The notes under the pieces were generated by a model. That model was not told where the DNA came from. It searched no databases and was given only the letters and a program-made list of their open reading frames with translations. The translations under genes were made by a program, and so were the position numbers. Positions 25,216-33,745 of a DNA stretch of 64,000 nucleotides are shown one piece after another. The DNA comes from Lentisphaeria bacterium. Lineage in GTDB: Bacteria; Verrucomicrobiota; Lentisphaeria; Victivallales; UBA1829. Location of the stretch: positions 62,001 to 126,000 of the forward strand of contig DPDG01000104.1 of assembly GCA_003526375.1 (NCBI GenBank), in the 5' to 3' direction. How positions within the stretch are numbered: the stretch's first letter is position 1; every line of letters begins with the position of its first letter.

Positions 25216-26379
25216 ATGAAGGTATGCCATTTTATCACGCGGCTGATTGTCGGCGGCGCCCAGGAGAATACATTTCTTTCCGCCCGCGGGCTTGTGGAGG
25301 CCGGACACGAGTGCGTTATGCTGACAGGCCCCTCCGAGGGGCGCGAAGGACAGTTGCTCCAGAAAATGAAAAATCCGGGGTTTGAAGTAGTCGAATGCCC
25401 TCTGTTTGTGCGTGAAATTTCGCCTTTTACCGATCTCCGGGCGATTCTCCACCTGAAAAAATTCCTTCAGGAACGTAAGTTCGACGTTCTTCACACGCAC
25501 AGTTCCAAAGCGGGGATCATCGGGCGCATCGCCGGACGCATGGCAGGAGTGCCTATGGTTGTCCACACGATTCACGGACTGGCATTCGGGCCTTACGAAA
25601 GCAGGCTGAAGAATATGATTTATATCAATGCCGAGCGTTACGCCGCCACAAAATGCGACAGGATTTATGCCGTCGCGCAGGCGATGATTGACCAGTGTCT
25701 CTCGGAAAAGATCGGACGCCCGGAGCAGTATCAAGTCGTTTACAGCGGCATGGAGCTGGACCGTTTTCTGGAGGCGGAACCGGACGGCGAACTGCGCCGT
25801 TCTCTCGGAATTCCGGAAAACCGCAAGGTCGTGGGGGCAATCGCGCGCCTGTTTCCGAGGAAGGGATACGAAGACTTCTTCCCGATTGCCTCAAAGATCG
25901 TCAGGGAACTGCCCGATACTCATTTCCTGATTCTGGGAGACGGACCGAAACGTTACGAATACGAGGCGTTGACCGAATCGCTGGGAATCCGTCGCCACGT
26001 CACATTTGCGGGGCTGGTGTCCCCGGAAGAGGTTCACCGTTATATTGCGCTGATGGATATTGCCGCTCACTTCTCGTTGAAAGAGGGACTGCCGCGCGTT
26101 GCCGTTCAGGCTCTTGCCGAGGCAAAACCCGTGGTGGCGTATCATCTGGACGGCACCCCCGAGGTCGTGATCAACGGCAAAACCGGATTCACGGTTCCTG
26201 CGCAGGACACGGAAGCCGCAAAGAATGCCCTGCTCCATCTGCTGAAACATCCGCAGGAAGCCGCTGAAATGGGGCTTCGCGGCAGGGAGCTGGTCAAAGA
26301 CAAATTCCCGTGGCAGAAGATGTCGGAAATCCTGATTCACGAGTATGAGACATTTCTTGCGGGCAGAAAGTTGCCATGA
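25216..26379 (+). CDS. Glycosyltransferase family 4 (GT-B fold)
   Basis: The 387-residue protein is a GT-B glycosyltransferase: the N-terminal half opens KVCHFITRLIVGGAQENTFL with the glycine-rich loop, contains HTHSSKAGIIGRIAGRMAGV, and the C-terminal half has VGAIARLFPRKGYEDF and SLKEGLPRVAVQALAEAKPV with the acidic EGLP motif that binds the nucleotide sugar. Such enzymes build lipopolysaccharide or exopolysaccharide chains. I chose the ATG at 25216; a TTG at 25204 overlapping the comEC-like stop is an alternative that would add four residues. Its stop overlaps the LarE gene start by 4 bases. Confidence 0.9.
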   Translation: MKVCHFITRLIVGGAQENTFLSARGLVEAGHECVMLTGPSEGREGQLLQKMKNPGFEVVECPLFVREISPFTDLRAILHLKKFLQERKFDVLHTHSSKAGIIGRIAGRMAGVPMVVHTIHGLAFGPYESRLKNMIYINAERYAATKCDRIYAVAQAMIDQCLSEKIGRPEQYQVVYSGMELDRFLEAEPDGELRRSLGIPENRKVVGAIARLFPRKGYEDFFPIASKIVRELPDTHFLILGDGPKRYEYEALTESLGIRRHVTFAGLVSPEEVHRYIALMDIAAHFSLKEGLPRVAVQALAEAKPVVAYHLDGTPEVVINGKTGFTVPAQDTEAAKNALLHLLKHPQEAAEMGLRGRELVKDKFPWQKMSEILIHEYETFLAGRKLP

Positions 26380-27179
26380 AATCCCTGCCGGAAGAGGTTC
26401 GCCTTGCGGAAATCCTGCGGGGATATGCTCCTCTGGGAATCGCATTTTCCGGCGGCGCGGACAGTACGGCGCTTGCCGTCTTCGCTTCAAGAGTCCTGAA
26501 CACGGGAGACGTGATCCTGATCCATGCAGAGACTCCGCTTGCCCCCGGACGGGAGAGCCAGCTTGTGCGAGAGACTGCAAAACGTTACTCCATTCCTTTA
26601 AAAACAGTCTTTATCGACGTGCTGTCCGATCCGGCGATTCGTGCAAATGACTCCATGCGCTGTTACCACTGTAAAAAACGGATTATGGGCAGTGCTCTCG
26701 ATGAACTGCGTTCCGCAGGGTTCCGGTATCTCTGCGACGGCGCCAATACGGATGATTTTTCCGACTGGCGCCCCGGAATGAAAGCCTCGGCGGAGCTGGG
26801 CGTCAGACACCCTTTCATTGAAGCCGGACTGGGGAAACGGCGTATCCGGCTGATTGCGCGCCGGCTCGGAATCGGGAATTGGATGATGCCTGCCTCCGCA
26901 TGCGCCGCTTCGCGTTTTCCCTGCGGACTGCCGCTTGAAAAGACGGAAATCGACCGTGTCATGAAAGCGGAACAGCTTCTCAAAGAACAGTTTTCCGTCC
27001 GGGATGTCCGTGTGCGCCATCTCGCCGGGAATATTGCATCAATTGAAGTGAAACCTGTTCATCTGCGGCGGATTTTCCGGCTTGAGCCGGAGATACGGAA
27101 ACAACTCCTTCTCCTGGGATTTCAACACGTGGAAATCAACCGCTCCGGTTATAAACAGGGAGCGATGAACCATCTTTGA
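26376..27179 (+). CDS. larE: LarE-family ATP-dependent sulfur transferase
   Basis: The 267-residue protein has the PP-loop SGGADST (residues 25-31), the RCYHCKK segment (95-101), and Cys176 in the ASACAASRFPCG stretch, the position of the sacrificial cysteine of Lactobacillus plantarum LarE. LarE adenylates and sulfurises a pyridinium-dicarboxylate precursor to make the nickel-pincer nucleotide cofactor of lactate racemase and related racemases. No larA, larB or larC gene is in the window, so the cofactor-using enzyme must be encoded elsewhere, or this is a paralogue with another sulfur acceptor. The gene is coupled (ATGA) to the glycosyltransferase gene. Confidence 0.85.
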   Translation: MKSLPEEVRLAEILRGYAPLGIAFSGGADSTALAVFASRVLNTGDVILIHAETPLAPGRESQLVRETAKRYSIPLKTVFIDVLSDPAIRANDSMRCYHCKKRIMGSALDELRSAGFRYLCDGANTDDFSDWRPGMKASAELGVRHPFIEAGLGKRRIRLIARRLGIGNWMMPASACAASRFPCGLPLEKTEIDRVMKAEQLLKEQFSVRDVRVRHLAGNIASIEVKPVHLRRIFRLEPEIRKQLLLLGFQHVEINRSGYKQGAMNHL

Positions 27180-27195
27180 AATACGGAAAAAATGC

Positions 27196-27235
27196 GGCGC
27201 CTCTGCCGGAACTCCGGAACCGGGCAGACAGCGCC
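27196..27235 (+). terminator. Possible terminator hairpin after larE
   Basis: GGCGC and TCTGCC (27196-27207) can pair with GGCAGA and GCGCC (27223-27235) with small internal mismatches; TTTAT follows. It lies between two convergent genes, as expected for a terminator, but the U-run is weak. Confidence 0.4.
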
Positions 27236-27332
27236 TTTATGAAAAACAGTTGAACTGAATCTTTTCTTTCTTCCTGACGGGGTTCCGGCAATCTTGACAC
27301 AACAATAAAAAGCTTCCGGTGTTTCCCCCGTT

Positions 27333-27965
27333 TCACTTTTCATTTTTGCCGGAACGGTACTTCTCCAGCAGAGTCAGCATTTTTTCACGCAGGACAATGA
27401 CATGTTCGAAATGAAAATCGGTTTTTGCCCGCGAAGCAGGAAACTTTGAACCGAAAAGACGGAACTCTCCCAGCAGAAGATTCACATCGGCAAGCAGGCG
27501 TTTCATGATCGCCACACGGAGTGCGGGATATTCATCCTCCTCCATGTCGATGATGTCCGCGCAGCGCGCCATAAGTTTGCCGTAGAAACAAAGGATGCGC
27601 ATTCCGCCGACGGTCTCCCCGCGTCCGCCGAGCGAAGCGAAATACTGTGCCCAGAGTTTTGAAAGACGTCCGAGCACGATATAAAAATCGGAACCGTCAC
27701 GTTTCTGCCATTCTTCGCTGAACGTGATGTCCTCCTCGTAATCCGTATTTTCAAACAGCCCCGCAAGGGATGAGTTCTTATAATCTCCTCCGAAAGGGAC
27801 GAGCTCGGTTTTATCCTGAATATGCTTCATGATCACCGCGTCTTCCGAAGGCAGGTCAATATAGCGGGGGAGCTCCTGCATGTAAGTGCAGATCCGCGCA
27901 TCGTCTTTCTTGAGTTCGGCTTCCCAGTCGAACTCAGTCCAGTAGTCTTTCAAAGGTCCGGGCAT
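27333..27965 (-). CDS. Hypothetical protein downstream of rsfS
   Basis: I do not recognise this family. The 210-residue product has no signal peptide, transmembrane helix or Cys motif; it is mostly helical with many charged residues (ARCADIIDMEEDEYPALRVA, VLREKMLTLLEKYRSGKNEK) and a WTEFDWEAELKKDDARI opening. It starts 6 bases after the rsfS stop on the same strand, so it is likely co-transcribed with nadD and rsfS, but nothing in the sequence links it to ribosome or NAD metabolism. Confidence 0.7.
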   Translation of the reverse strand: MPGPLKDYWTEFDWEAELKKDDARICTYMQELPRYIDLPSEDAVIMKHIQDKTELVPFGGDYKNSSLAGLFENTDYEEDITFSEEWQKRDGSDFYIVLGRLSKLWAQYFASLGGRGETVGGMRILCFYGKLMARCADIIDMEEDEYPALRVAIMKRLLADVNLLLGEFRLFGSKFPASRAKTDFHFEHVIVLREKMLTLLEKYRSGKNEK

Positions 27966-27971
27966 GGAGTG

Positions 27972-28424
27972 TTATGCTTCTTTCTGTTTTTTCTTGTCCG
28001 CGGCGGCTTTCCGTTTCGCCTTCGCCTCGATGCGTTTGATCGCATCGGACTTCGGCGCATCGCCCCAGAGACTTTCCAACTGATACAGGGAACGGGTATC
28101 CTCGTCCATGACGTGAACCATCACGGAACCGAAATCCACGATCATCCAGCGGCTTTCCGGGGAACCGTCCACATGGAGCGGCTTGATTTTAAGCTGTTCA
28201 AGCACATCGCGCTGGATGCGTTCGGCGACGGCGCGGATATGCGGTTCGGAAGTCGCGGTGCAAAGCACGAAATAATCGCTGACCGCCGAATATTCTTTCA
28301 GGTCGAGACGGATGATGTTCTCCGCTTTCCTGTCATACGCAATTTCCTCGCAGACTTTTGCGAGTTTTTCTTCAGGCGTTTCCTTTTTCCCTGCCGTCTT
28401 CTTTGCCGTTCCTGCTTCTGCCAT
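27972..28424 (-). CDS. rsfS: Ribosome silencing factor RsfS
   Basis: The 150-residue protein has the full RsfS/Iojap domain (DYFVLCTATSEPHIRAVAERI, then HVDGSPESRWMIVDFGSVMVHVMDE and a YQLESLWGDA tail). RsfS binds ribosomal protein uL14 and blocks subunit joining when nutrients are short. There is a Lys/Ala-rich N-terminal stretch (AEAGTAKKTAGKKETPEEK) and a Lys-rich C-terminal tail beyond the domain. The ATG at 28424 is preceded by AGGAGGGG; an upstream in-frame ATG at 28457 lacks such a site. It follows nadD by 16 bases, the common nadD-rsfS order. Confidence 0.93.
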   Translation of the reverse strand: MAEAGTAKKTAGKKETPEEKLAKVCEEIAYDRKAENIIRLDLKEYSAVSDYFVLCTATSEPHIRAVAERIQRDVLEQLKIKPLHVDGSPESRWMIVDFGSVMVHVMDEDTRSLYQLESLWGDAPKSDAIKRIEAKAKRKAAADKKKQKEA

Positions 28425-28440
28425 GATTCCCCTCCTGAGG

Positions 28441-29058
28441 TTATTTTGTATAGACACCGTTTTTTCTGATAAAGTTCATGACCGGTGGCGGAAGCAGAGC
28501 CTCCGCCTTCTCCCATTCCCCCCGCCGGATCATCCCGCGAATCTCCGTGGAAGATACCGGAAAACAGGGCGCCGAGGGAAGGACTGCACTCAACAGTTTC
28601 TCCGTTTCCTCCTCCGCCCAGTACCGCCTCAACTCCTCCCGCGAAACCGGCTCCTCTCCGCGCGGATAAGCAATGATCCCGAAGCGGCGGACAATCTCAT
28701 GACACTGTCTCCACGAATGGAGCTGCCGGAGACTGTCTTCCCCGATCAGCAGTAATATATCATCATATTCATATAATTTCGACAGTTGATTCAAAGTATC
28801 TATCGTATAAGAACGCCCCGAACGCCGTTTTTCGATGTCGGAGAGGGCAAACCCCTCCCCTTTCTCCTCCAGAGCCAGAGCCAGCATTTCATAACGGACT
28901 TCAAACGGAGTGATCTCCCGGTCCGTCTTATGCGGCGGATTCGGAGCGGGGACAAACATAATCCGCCCGGCTGAACGGTGCTCCAGCACCAGCTTTGCCA
29001 ATGCGAGATGCCCGTTGTGAACCGGATCGAAAGTCCCGCCGAAGAATGCTATTTTCAT
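28441..29058 (-). CDS. nadD: Nicotinate-nucleotide adenylyltransferase
   Basis: The 205-residue protein catalyses the adenylation of nicotinate mononucleotide in NAD synthesis. It has the nucleotidyltransferase motif GGTFDPVHNGHL (residues 7-18), the NPPHK loop, LLIGEDSLRQLHSW and the SSTEIRGMI C-terminal motif. The start at 29058 is preceded by AGAGGA; a start five codons earlier has no such support. It is followed by rsfS and divergent from the CCA-adding enzyme gene at 29140. Confidence 0.94.
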   Translation of the reverse strand: MKIAFFGGTFDPVHNGHLALAKLVLEHRSAGRIMFVPAPNPPHKTDREITPFEVRYEMLALALEEKGEGFALSDIEKRRSGRSYTIDTLNQLSKLYEYDDILLLIGEDSLRQLHSWRQCHEIVRRFGIIAYPRGEEPVSREELRRYWAEEETEKLLSAVLPSAPCFPVSSTEIRGMIRRGEWEKAEALLPPPVMNFIRKNGVYTK

Positions 29059-29139
29059 GAAATCCTCTTGCAAATTCTGTTTTCCAGTCCATATTTAAGC
29101 ATGAAAAGAGAGAAACTCAAATGCCGGAAGTGATTTTTT

Positions 29140-30510
29140 ATGCAAATACCTTTCAAAATCAACAGGAATATCCGGGAACGCCGCATGTTTTCCGCCGCGG
29201 CGGGAATCGTTGCGGAACTGCGCAATGCCGGATTTGAAGCGTATATCGTCGGCGGCGCGGTCCGCGATCTCTGCCTCGGAAAGCTCCCGAAGGATTACGA
29301 CATTACGACCAATGCGGTGCCCGCGGAGATCATGAAGCTGTTTCCCCGCTCCATCCCGCTCGGCGCATCGTTCGGCGTCGTCACGGTGGTCGCGGACTCC
29401 ATGAACTTCGAGGTCGCCACATTCCGCGAGGAGCGCGATTACGAGGACGGGCGGCGCCCGGAGACTCTGCGTTTCAGCAAAACGCCGCAGGAGGACGTCG
29501 CCCGACGCGACTTCACGATCAACGCCATGCTCCTTGATCCTGAAAAAGAAATACTCATCGACTGCACCGGCGGTTATGACGATCTCCGGCGGGGAGTTCT
29601 CCGCACAATCGGAGATCCCGTCGTCCGTTTTTCGGAAGATTACCTGCGGATGCTCCGCGCAATCCGCTTTGCGGTCCGCCTGCAGCTGGAACTCGACAAG
29701 ACGGCAATGTCCGCAATCAGGGAACTCGCCCATAAACTGCGTTTTCTCTCCTCGGAACGAGTGCGGGACGAGTTCACGCGGATTCTGTGCGGTCCGATGC
29801 CGGACCGGGCATTCCGTCTGGCGGCGGAACTCGGTATTTTGAAAGTCCTCCTCCCGGAAATCGACGCCATGCGCGGCGTGGAACAGCCGCCCGAATTCCA
29901 CCCCGAAGGCGATGTCTTTGAACACACCATGCTGATGCTCTCCCATATCGCATATCCGTCGCCGGAACTCGGCTGGTCGGTTCTGCTTCATGATGTGGGA
30001 AAACCGTCCTGCCGTGGAGTCAGGGAAGACGGGCGCGTCCATTTTTTCTCCCATGAGGAAAAAGGCGCGGAAATGGCGGAAACAATCCTGCGGCGGCTGA
30101 AGATGCCTTACAGGATGATGGAAAACATTACGGCGGCAGTCCGCAATCACATGCGTTTTGCGCAGGTCGACAAAATGCGGACGGCAAAATGGCGGCGACT
30201 CATTGCCGGTCAGAACTTCCCGCTGGAGCTGGAGCTTCACCGGATCGACTGCATTTCCTGCCACGGCAAGCTGGACAACTATCTCCTGCTGCTTGACCGG
30301 ATGCATCAGTTGGAATCCTCGCACACGGATGCCGTCCCGAAACCGTTCCTGACCGGCGCCGACATTCTTGCGCTCGGTGTCCTGCCCGGCCCCAAAGTCG
30401 GATTCCTGCTGAAGTATGCCGCAGATCTCCAGCTCGACGGGATCGTCTCAACAAAAGAAGAAGCATTGAAAGCCGTTGCCGACCGTATCATCCATCCCGC
30501 AGATGTGTAA
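29140..30510 (+). CDS. CCA tRNA nucleotidyltransferase / poly(A) polymerase family, with HD domain
   Basis: The 456-residue protein has the class II nucleotidyltransferase head (YIVGGAVRDLCLGKLPKDYD with its DxD metal site, VARRDFTINAMLLDP), the RNA-binding helices (FSEDYLRMLRAIRFA), and an HD domain (HTMLMLSHIAYPSPELGWSV, then LLHDVGKPSC). Such enzymes add or repair the CCA end of tRNA, and some act as poly(A) polymerases; the sequence alone does not separate the two. GGAAG precedes the ATG at 29140. Confidence 0.92.
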   Translation: MQIPFKINRNIRERRMFSAAAGIVAELRNAGFEAYIVGGAVRDLCLGKLPKDYDITTNAVPAEIMKLFPRSIPLGASFGVVTVVADSMNFEVATFREERDYEDGRRPETLRFSKTPQEDVARRDFTINAMLLDPEKEILIDCTGGYDDLRRGVLRTIGDPVVRFSEDYLRMLRAIRFAVRLQLELDKTAMSAIRELAHKLRFLSSERVRDEFTRILCGPMPDRAFRLAAELGILKVLLPEIDAMRGVEQPPEFHPEGDVFEHTMLMLSHIAYPSPELGWSVLLHDVGKPSCRGVREDGRVHFFSHEEKGAEMAETILRRLKMPYRMMENITAAVRNHMRFAQVDKMRTAKWRRLIAGQNFPLELELHRIDCISCHGKLDNYLLLLDRMHQLESSHTDAVPKPFLTGADILALGVLPGPKVGFLLKYAADLQLDGIVSTKEEALKAVADRIIHPADV

Positions 30511-30547
30511 CGCTCCTTTTTACCATAAATAAAAAAATGCTTTTTTT

Positions 30548-30616
30548 CAGTGTTCTATACTTGCGGTTTTCTCAGTTTGTTGTATAATTTAATATAGAAC
30601 AGACTATAGAACACTG
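30548..30616 (+). promoter_or_regulatory. Promoter with three operator-like half-sites for the GntR-type gene
   Basis: TTGCGG (30561-30566) and TATAAT (30583-30588) are 16 bases apart. The 12-mer CAGTGTTCTATA at 30548-30559, just upstream of the -35 box, has an exact inverted copy TATAGAACACTG at 30605-30616 downstream of the start site. A third site TATAGAACA at 30593-30601, in direct orientation with the last, covers the predicted start of transcription. Sites on both sides of the promoter suggest looping repression by the adjacent regulator. Confidence 0.7.
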
Positions 30617-30646
30617 TATTGCAAGAAGCAACTATGTAAAAAACGG

Positions 30647-31693
30647 ATGCGCAGCTGGATGTTGATCGAAACAAAACACACTAAAATAACGGCGGAACTG
30701 GAGCAGCGGATCACGGGAGGATATTACCGTGAAAAACTGCCGCCGCTGCGGGCGCTGATGAAGGAATATCAGGTCTCACTGCAAACGATCAGCAAAGCGG
30801 TCAAACCTTTGATCCTGAGCGGACTGGTCTCTCCCGGTCCCCGCGGTTCCGCCATCAACCATGCATCAGCAGTGCGGGAACGGTATTATGCCTGGGGTTT
30901 CTTATGCTCCGGCAGTGCGGAAATGACCGATGTCACCCACGATTTTTTCCAGTTGATTCACCGATGTCTGGCACGGGACAGTTACAATATGCTGTTTCTG
31001 GACGGGCGCAACAAGCGGCTGCGGCAGGATATGGATTTCTGGGAGAAACAGCCGATCGACGGGTTGGTCTTCGGGTATGGAACCCTGACTGCGGAACTCG
31101 CCCGGACCGTTCACCGTGCGGGAATTGCGGGAGTGGCGCGGCATCATGCGGGGAATCTGCCGGTACACGTCGTGGAATATGATACTTTTTCCTCCATTGA
31201 TTTTGTCATCGGGAAGATCGTTGAAAAAGGATACCGACGGATCGCGTTGCAGTTCAAAGCATCGCTTGAAGGATACCAGGAGTATGCGGATAAGAACTGG
31301 GAACAAATCCGCCGGAAATACGATATTGCCTTTCCGGAATACCGTGAAAACGTCATGCCGGGGCATTCCCTGAATGCGTGGGAACAGCACACCCGCTATC
31401 TGTGCGCGGACACTCCGCCGGAAATATTGCTTTGCTGGCACGCCGAGGCGGAAGGCACTTATCAGGAACTGAAGAAAATGGGACTGCACAGAAAAGTCAA
31501 ACTGGTCTCTTATCTGTCTCACTGGCAGCAGGAGGGGCACTTCATCCCATTGGAAAAAATCAGGGAAGAGGAATACTGGCAGACAGTCTATGAAGTCCTG
31601 CGGGAAGTCATGAAAACAAAACCCGCAGAAATGATTCATCGCAAAGTGCCGTATTTTCCGAGATTCATGCAGGAGCTGCCGGAAGCGAAATGA
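30647..31693 (+). CDS. GntR-type regulator with LacI-like sugar-sensing domain
   Basis: The 348-residue protein has a GntR winged helix at the N-terminus (LPPLRALMKEYQVSLQTISK) and a periplasmic-binding-protein-type sensor (QPIDGLVFGYGTLTAELAR, GIAGVARHHAGN, GKIVEKGYRRIALQFKAS, DTPPEILLCWHAEAEGTYQE) like that of LacI-family proteins. This is the AraR-type combination used to sense sugars. Start-site choice is uncertain because no strong ribosome site is seen; ATG 30647 is used and ATG 30659 is possible. It lies directly upstream of a secreted hydrolase gene (42 bases) and is preceded by the operator-like repeats at 30548-30616, so it probably regulates itself and the two genes after it. Confidence 0.88.
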   Translation: MRSWMLIETKHTKITAELEQRITGGYYREKLPPLRALMKEYQVSLQTISKAVKPLILSGLVSPGPRGSAINHASAVRERYYAWGFLCSGSAEMTDVTHDFFQLIHRCLARDSYNMLFLDGRNKRLRQDMDFWEKQPIDGLVFGYGTLTAELARTVHRAGIAGVARHHAGNLPVHVVEYDTFSSIDFVIGKIVEKGYRRIALQFKASLEGYQEYADKNWEQIRRKYDIAFPEYRENVMPGHSLNAWEQHTRYLCADTPPEILLCWHAEAEGTYQELKKMGLHRKVKLVSYLSHWQQEGHFIPLEKIREEEYWQTVYEVLREVMKTKPAEMIHRKVPYFPRFMQELPEAK

Positions 31694-31735
31694 AATCATA
31701 CATAATGGAACAGAATTCAAGTGAAAGGAATTTTT

Positions 31736-33745
31736 ATGAGTAAATTATTTTGTATGTCGGCAATGTGGATGATCACACTGTTCGCCGCGGGAATTGACCT
31801 GAGCCAATATGAAAAATCGGAAACGGAAAAGACACCGGTTCCGCCAGTGATCAATCCGTCCTTTGAAGAAGGCGCCAAGGGCTGGAAATTGAAAGGAAAA
31901 GCCAAGGTGGAGCGCGGATTCGGGACAGTGGCGTCAGGAGGGCTTCTTCTGGAACGCAGCAATCCGGAGGAATACCAGTTATCCAGCCAGTCCCTGCGGT
32001 TGAAGCCGGGACGAATTTACAATTTCAGCATCATGATCCGCAGTGAAGATGTGAAAGGCGGCGACCGTCGCGGAGGCACTTTCGCGGTGGAGTTCTCCGA
32101 CAAAAACGGGAAATGGATTCGCGGAGGAGCGTATCCGAACGGGCTTCGCGGCACAGCAGACTGGACCCGGATCGAGATAAATCATCTGAAAGTCCCTGAG
32201 AATACGGAAAAAACAGGGATAACCCTGTATCTGGGCAAAGGATGTACCGGCAAAGTTTATTATGACGATCTGACCGTCACTCCGGCGGACATGAAATGGA
32301 CCGTCTACCCGCTGAACGCCCCCATGTCGATCATCGCTCCCGGTAAAACGCTCCGGCTGGCATTCAGCAGGGACGGCAAATCCATTATGAATGCCGCCAA
32401 GCCCGGAAAGCTGGCGGTCTGCGGCGAATTCAACGGACACCGGATGTCCGCGCCGATCAGAGACGGAAAGGCATCGCTGCAGTTGCCGGACAAACTCGAA
32501 AGCAGCGGAGAATTGAAAATCTCCGTGGTGGATACCGCCCGGAAACTGATACTGGAAGAAACCGCTATTCCGTTAACCGTCAGAAAACTCCCGGCGCCAC
32601 AGCCCGCGGCATCCTGCCGGATCGACGAACAGGGATATGCCGTAGTCAACGGCAGGCGTTTTCTGCCGATCGGAATTTACTGCAACGCCCAGTTCACCTG
32701 GGAGCTGGACAAAATCCGGAACGCAGGATTCAACACCATTCTCCCCTACAACAGCCTCTCCATGGGATTCAGCAAAAAGAAAGCAGGCTGGGAACGGATC
32801 GGGGAAGTGTTCGATTATTGTGAAAAGAATCATATGAAACTCATCTTTTCCCTGAAAAATCTTTACCGGAACGCGGGCAAATGGTCAATCACCTCCCTTT
32901 ATGACGAACCGACTCCCGCCGCGATCGCAGAAAAAACGGCACGAACCTTCCGCAACCGTCCCGCCCTGCTGGGGTATTACACCTGCGACGAACTGCCGAA
33001 CCAGATGATCCCGGAAATGACGGAACGCCGCAATATGCTGAACCGTCTTGACCCGGAACATCCGGTGTGGATTGTAGGAGCGGTCGGTTATACCACCGAG
33101 TCTATGAAACCCTATGGTCCCGCGGCGGATATCATCGGCTCCGATCCCTATCCAATCAAAAACAATCATTCGATCAAGTCCATGGAAACTCATTTGCAGA
33201 AAACTGCGGAAGCCGGTCTTCCATTCTGGATTGTCCCGCAGATGTTCAACTTCCGCCGTTATTTTCCTGCAACAGCACAGGCGGAAACCTTCCGTTTTCC
33301 GTCTGCAAACGAATTCCGTTCGATGATCCTGCTGGCGGCAGGCTATGAACCTCGCGGCTATGTGTTCTATACCTATACACCGCTGTGTAAACCCGATCCA
33401 AAACTTGACGGCAATACGGAGGAGAACCTGAAAACCATCCGGCATGGCATCGGTATGCTGCGGAAACTCGAACCTTTTCTGTTGTCGGGAAAGCCGGTCA
33501 AAAAACTGCCGGTCAAAACGATAAAGGGAGACATCCGCGCGTGGGAGTTCTCCGATGGTAACGGCAGCCGTCGAGTGGCAGTCGTGGCATTGGGCCCCGG
33601 AACAGCCGAAGCGGAAATCACAGTCGGAGCTCCGGAACAGCTGCAATCCGTATATGGAAAAACCGTATTGAAAAACGGGAAATGGCTTTTCCGGGCAGAA
33701 AATATTGACAGCGATCTTTTAAGTTATGACAAGGAGATGAAATAA
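31736..33745 (+). CDS. Secreted carbohydrate-binding / glycoside-hydrolase-like protein
   Basis: From ATG 31736 (AAGGAA 5 bases upstream; an in-frame GTG at 31721 is less likely) the product is 669 residues. It starts with a signal peptide (MSKLFCMSAMWMITLFAAG). Residues about 30-180 look like a CenC/CBM4_9-type binding module (NPSFEEGAKGWKLKGKA, RIYNFSIMIRSEDVKGG, YYDDLTVTPAD); then a linker domain and a TIM-barrel-like region from about residue 300 (YAVVNGRRFLPIGIY, ALLGYYTCDELPNQ, GPAADIIGSDPYPI), where the Asp-Glu pair is a candidate catalytic site. No family number can be given with confidence. The next gene, a prepilin protein, starts at its stop codon (TAATG). Confidence 0.75.
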   Translation: MSKLFCMSAMWMITLFAAGIDLSQYEKSETEKTPVPPVINPSFEEGAKGWKLKGKAKVERGFGTVASGGLLLERSNPEEYQLSSQSLRLKPGRIYNFSIMIRSEDVKGGDRRGGTFAVEFSDKNGKWIRGGAYPNGLRGTADWTRIEINHLKVPENTEKTGITLYLGKGCTGKVYYDDLTVTPADMKWTVYPLNAPMSIIAPGKTLRLAFSRDGKSIMNAAKPGKLAVCGEFNGHRMSAPIRDGKASLQLPDKLESSGELKISVVDTARKLILEETAIPLTVRKLPAPQPAASCRIDEQGYAVVNGRRFLPIGIYCNAQFTWELDKIRNAGFNTILPYNSLSMGFSKKKAGWERIGEVFDYCEKNHMKLIFSLKNLYRNAGKWSITSLYDEPTPAAIAEKTARTFRNRPALLGYYTCDELPNQMIPEMTERRNMLNRLDPEHPVWIVGAVGYTTESMKPYGPAADIIGSDPYPIKNNHSIKSMETHLQKTAEAGLPFWIVPQMFNFRRYFPATAQAETFRFPSANEFRSMILLAAGYEPRGYVFYTYTPLCKPDPKLDGNTEENLKTIRHGIGMLRKLEPFLLSGKPVKKLPVKTIKGDIRAWEFSDGNGSRRVAVVALGPGTAEAEITVGAPEQLQSVYGKTVLKNGKWLFRAENIDSDLLSYDKEMK

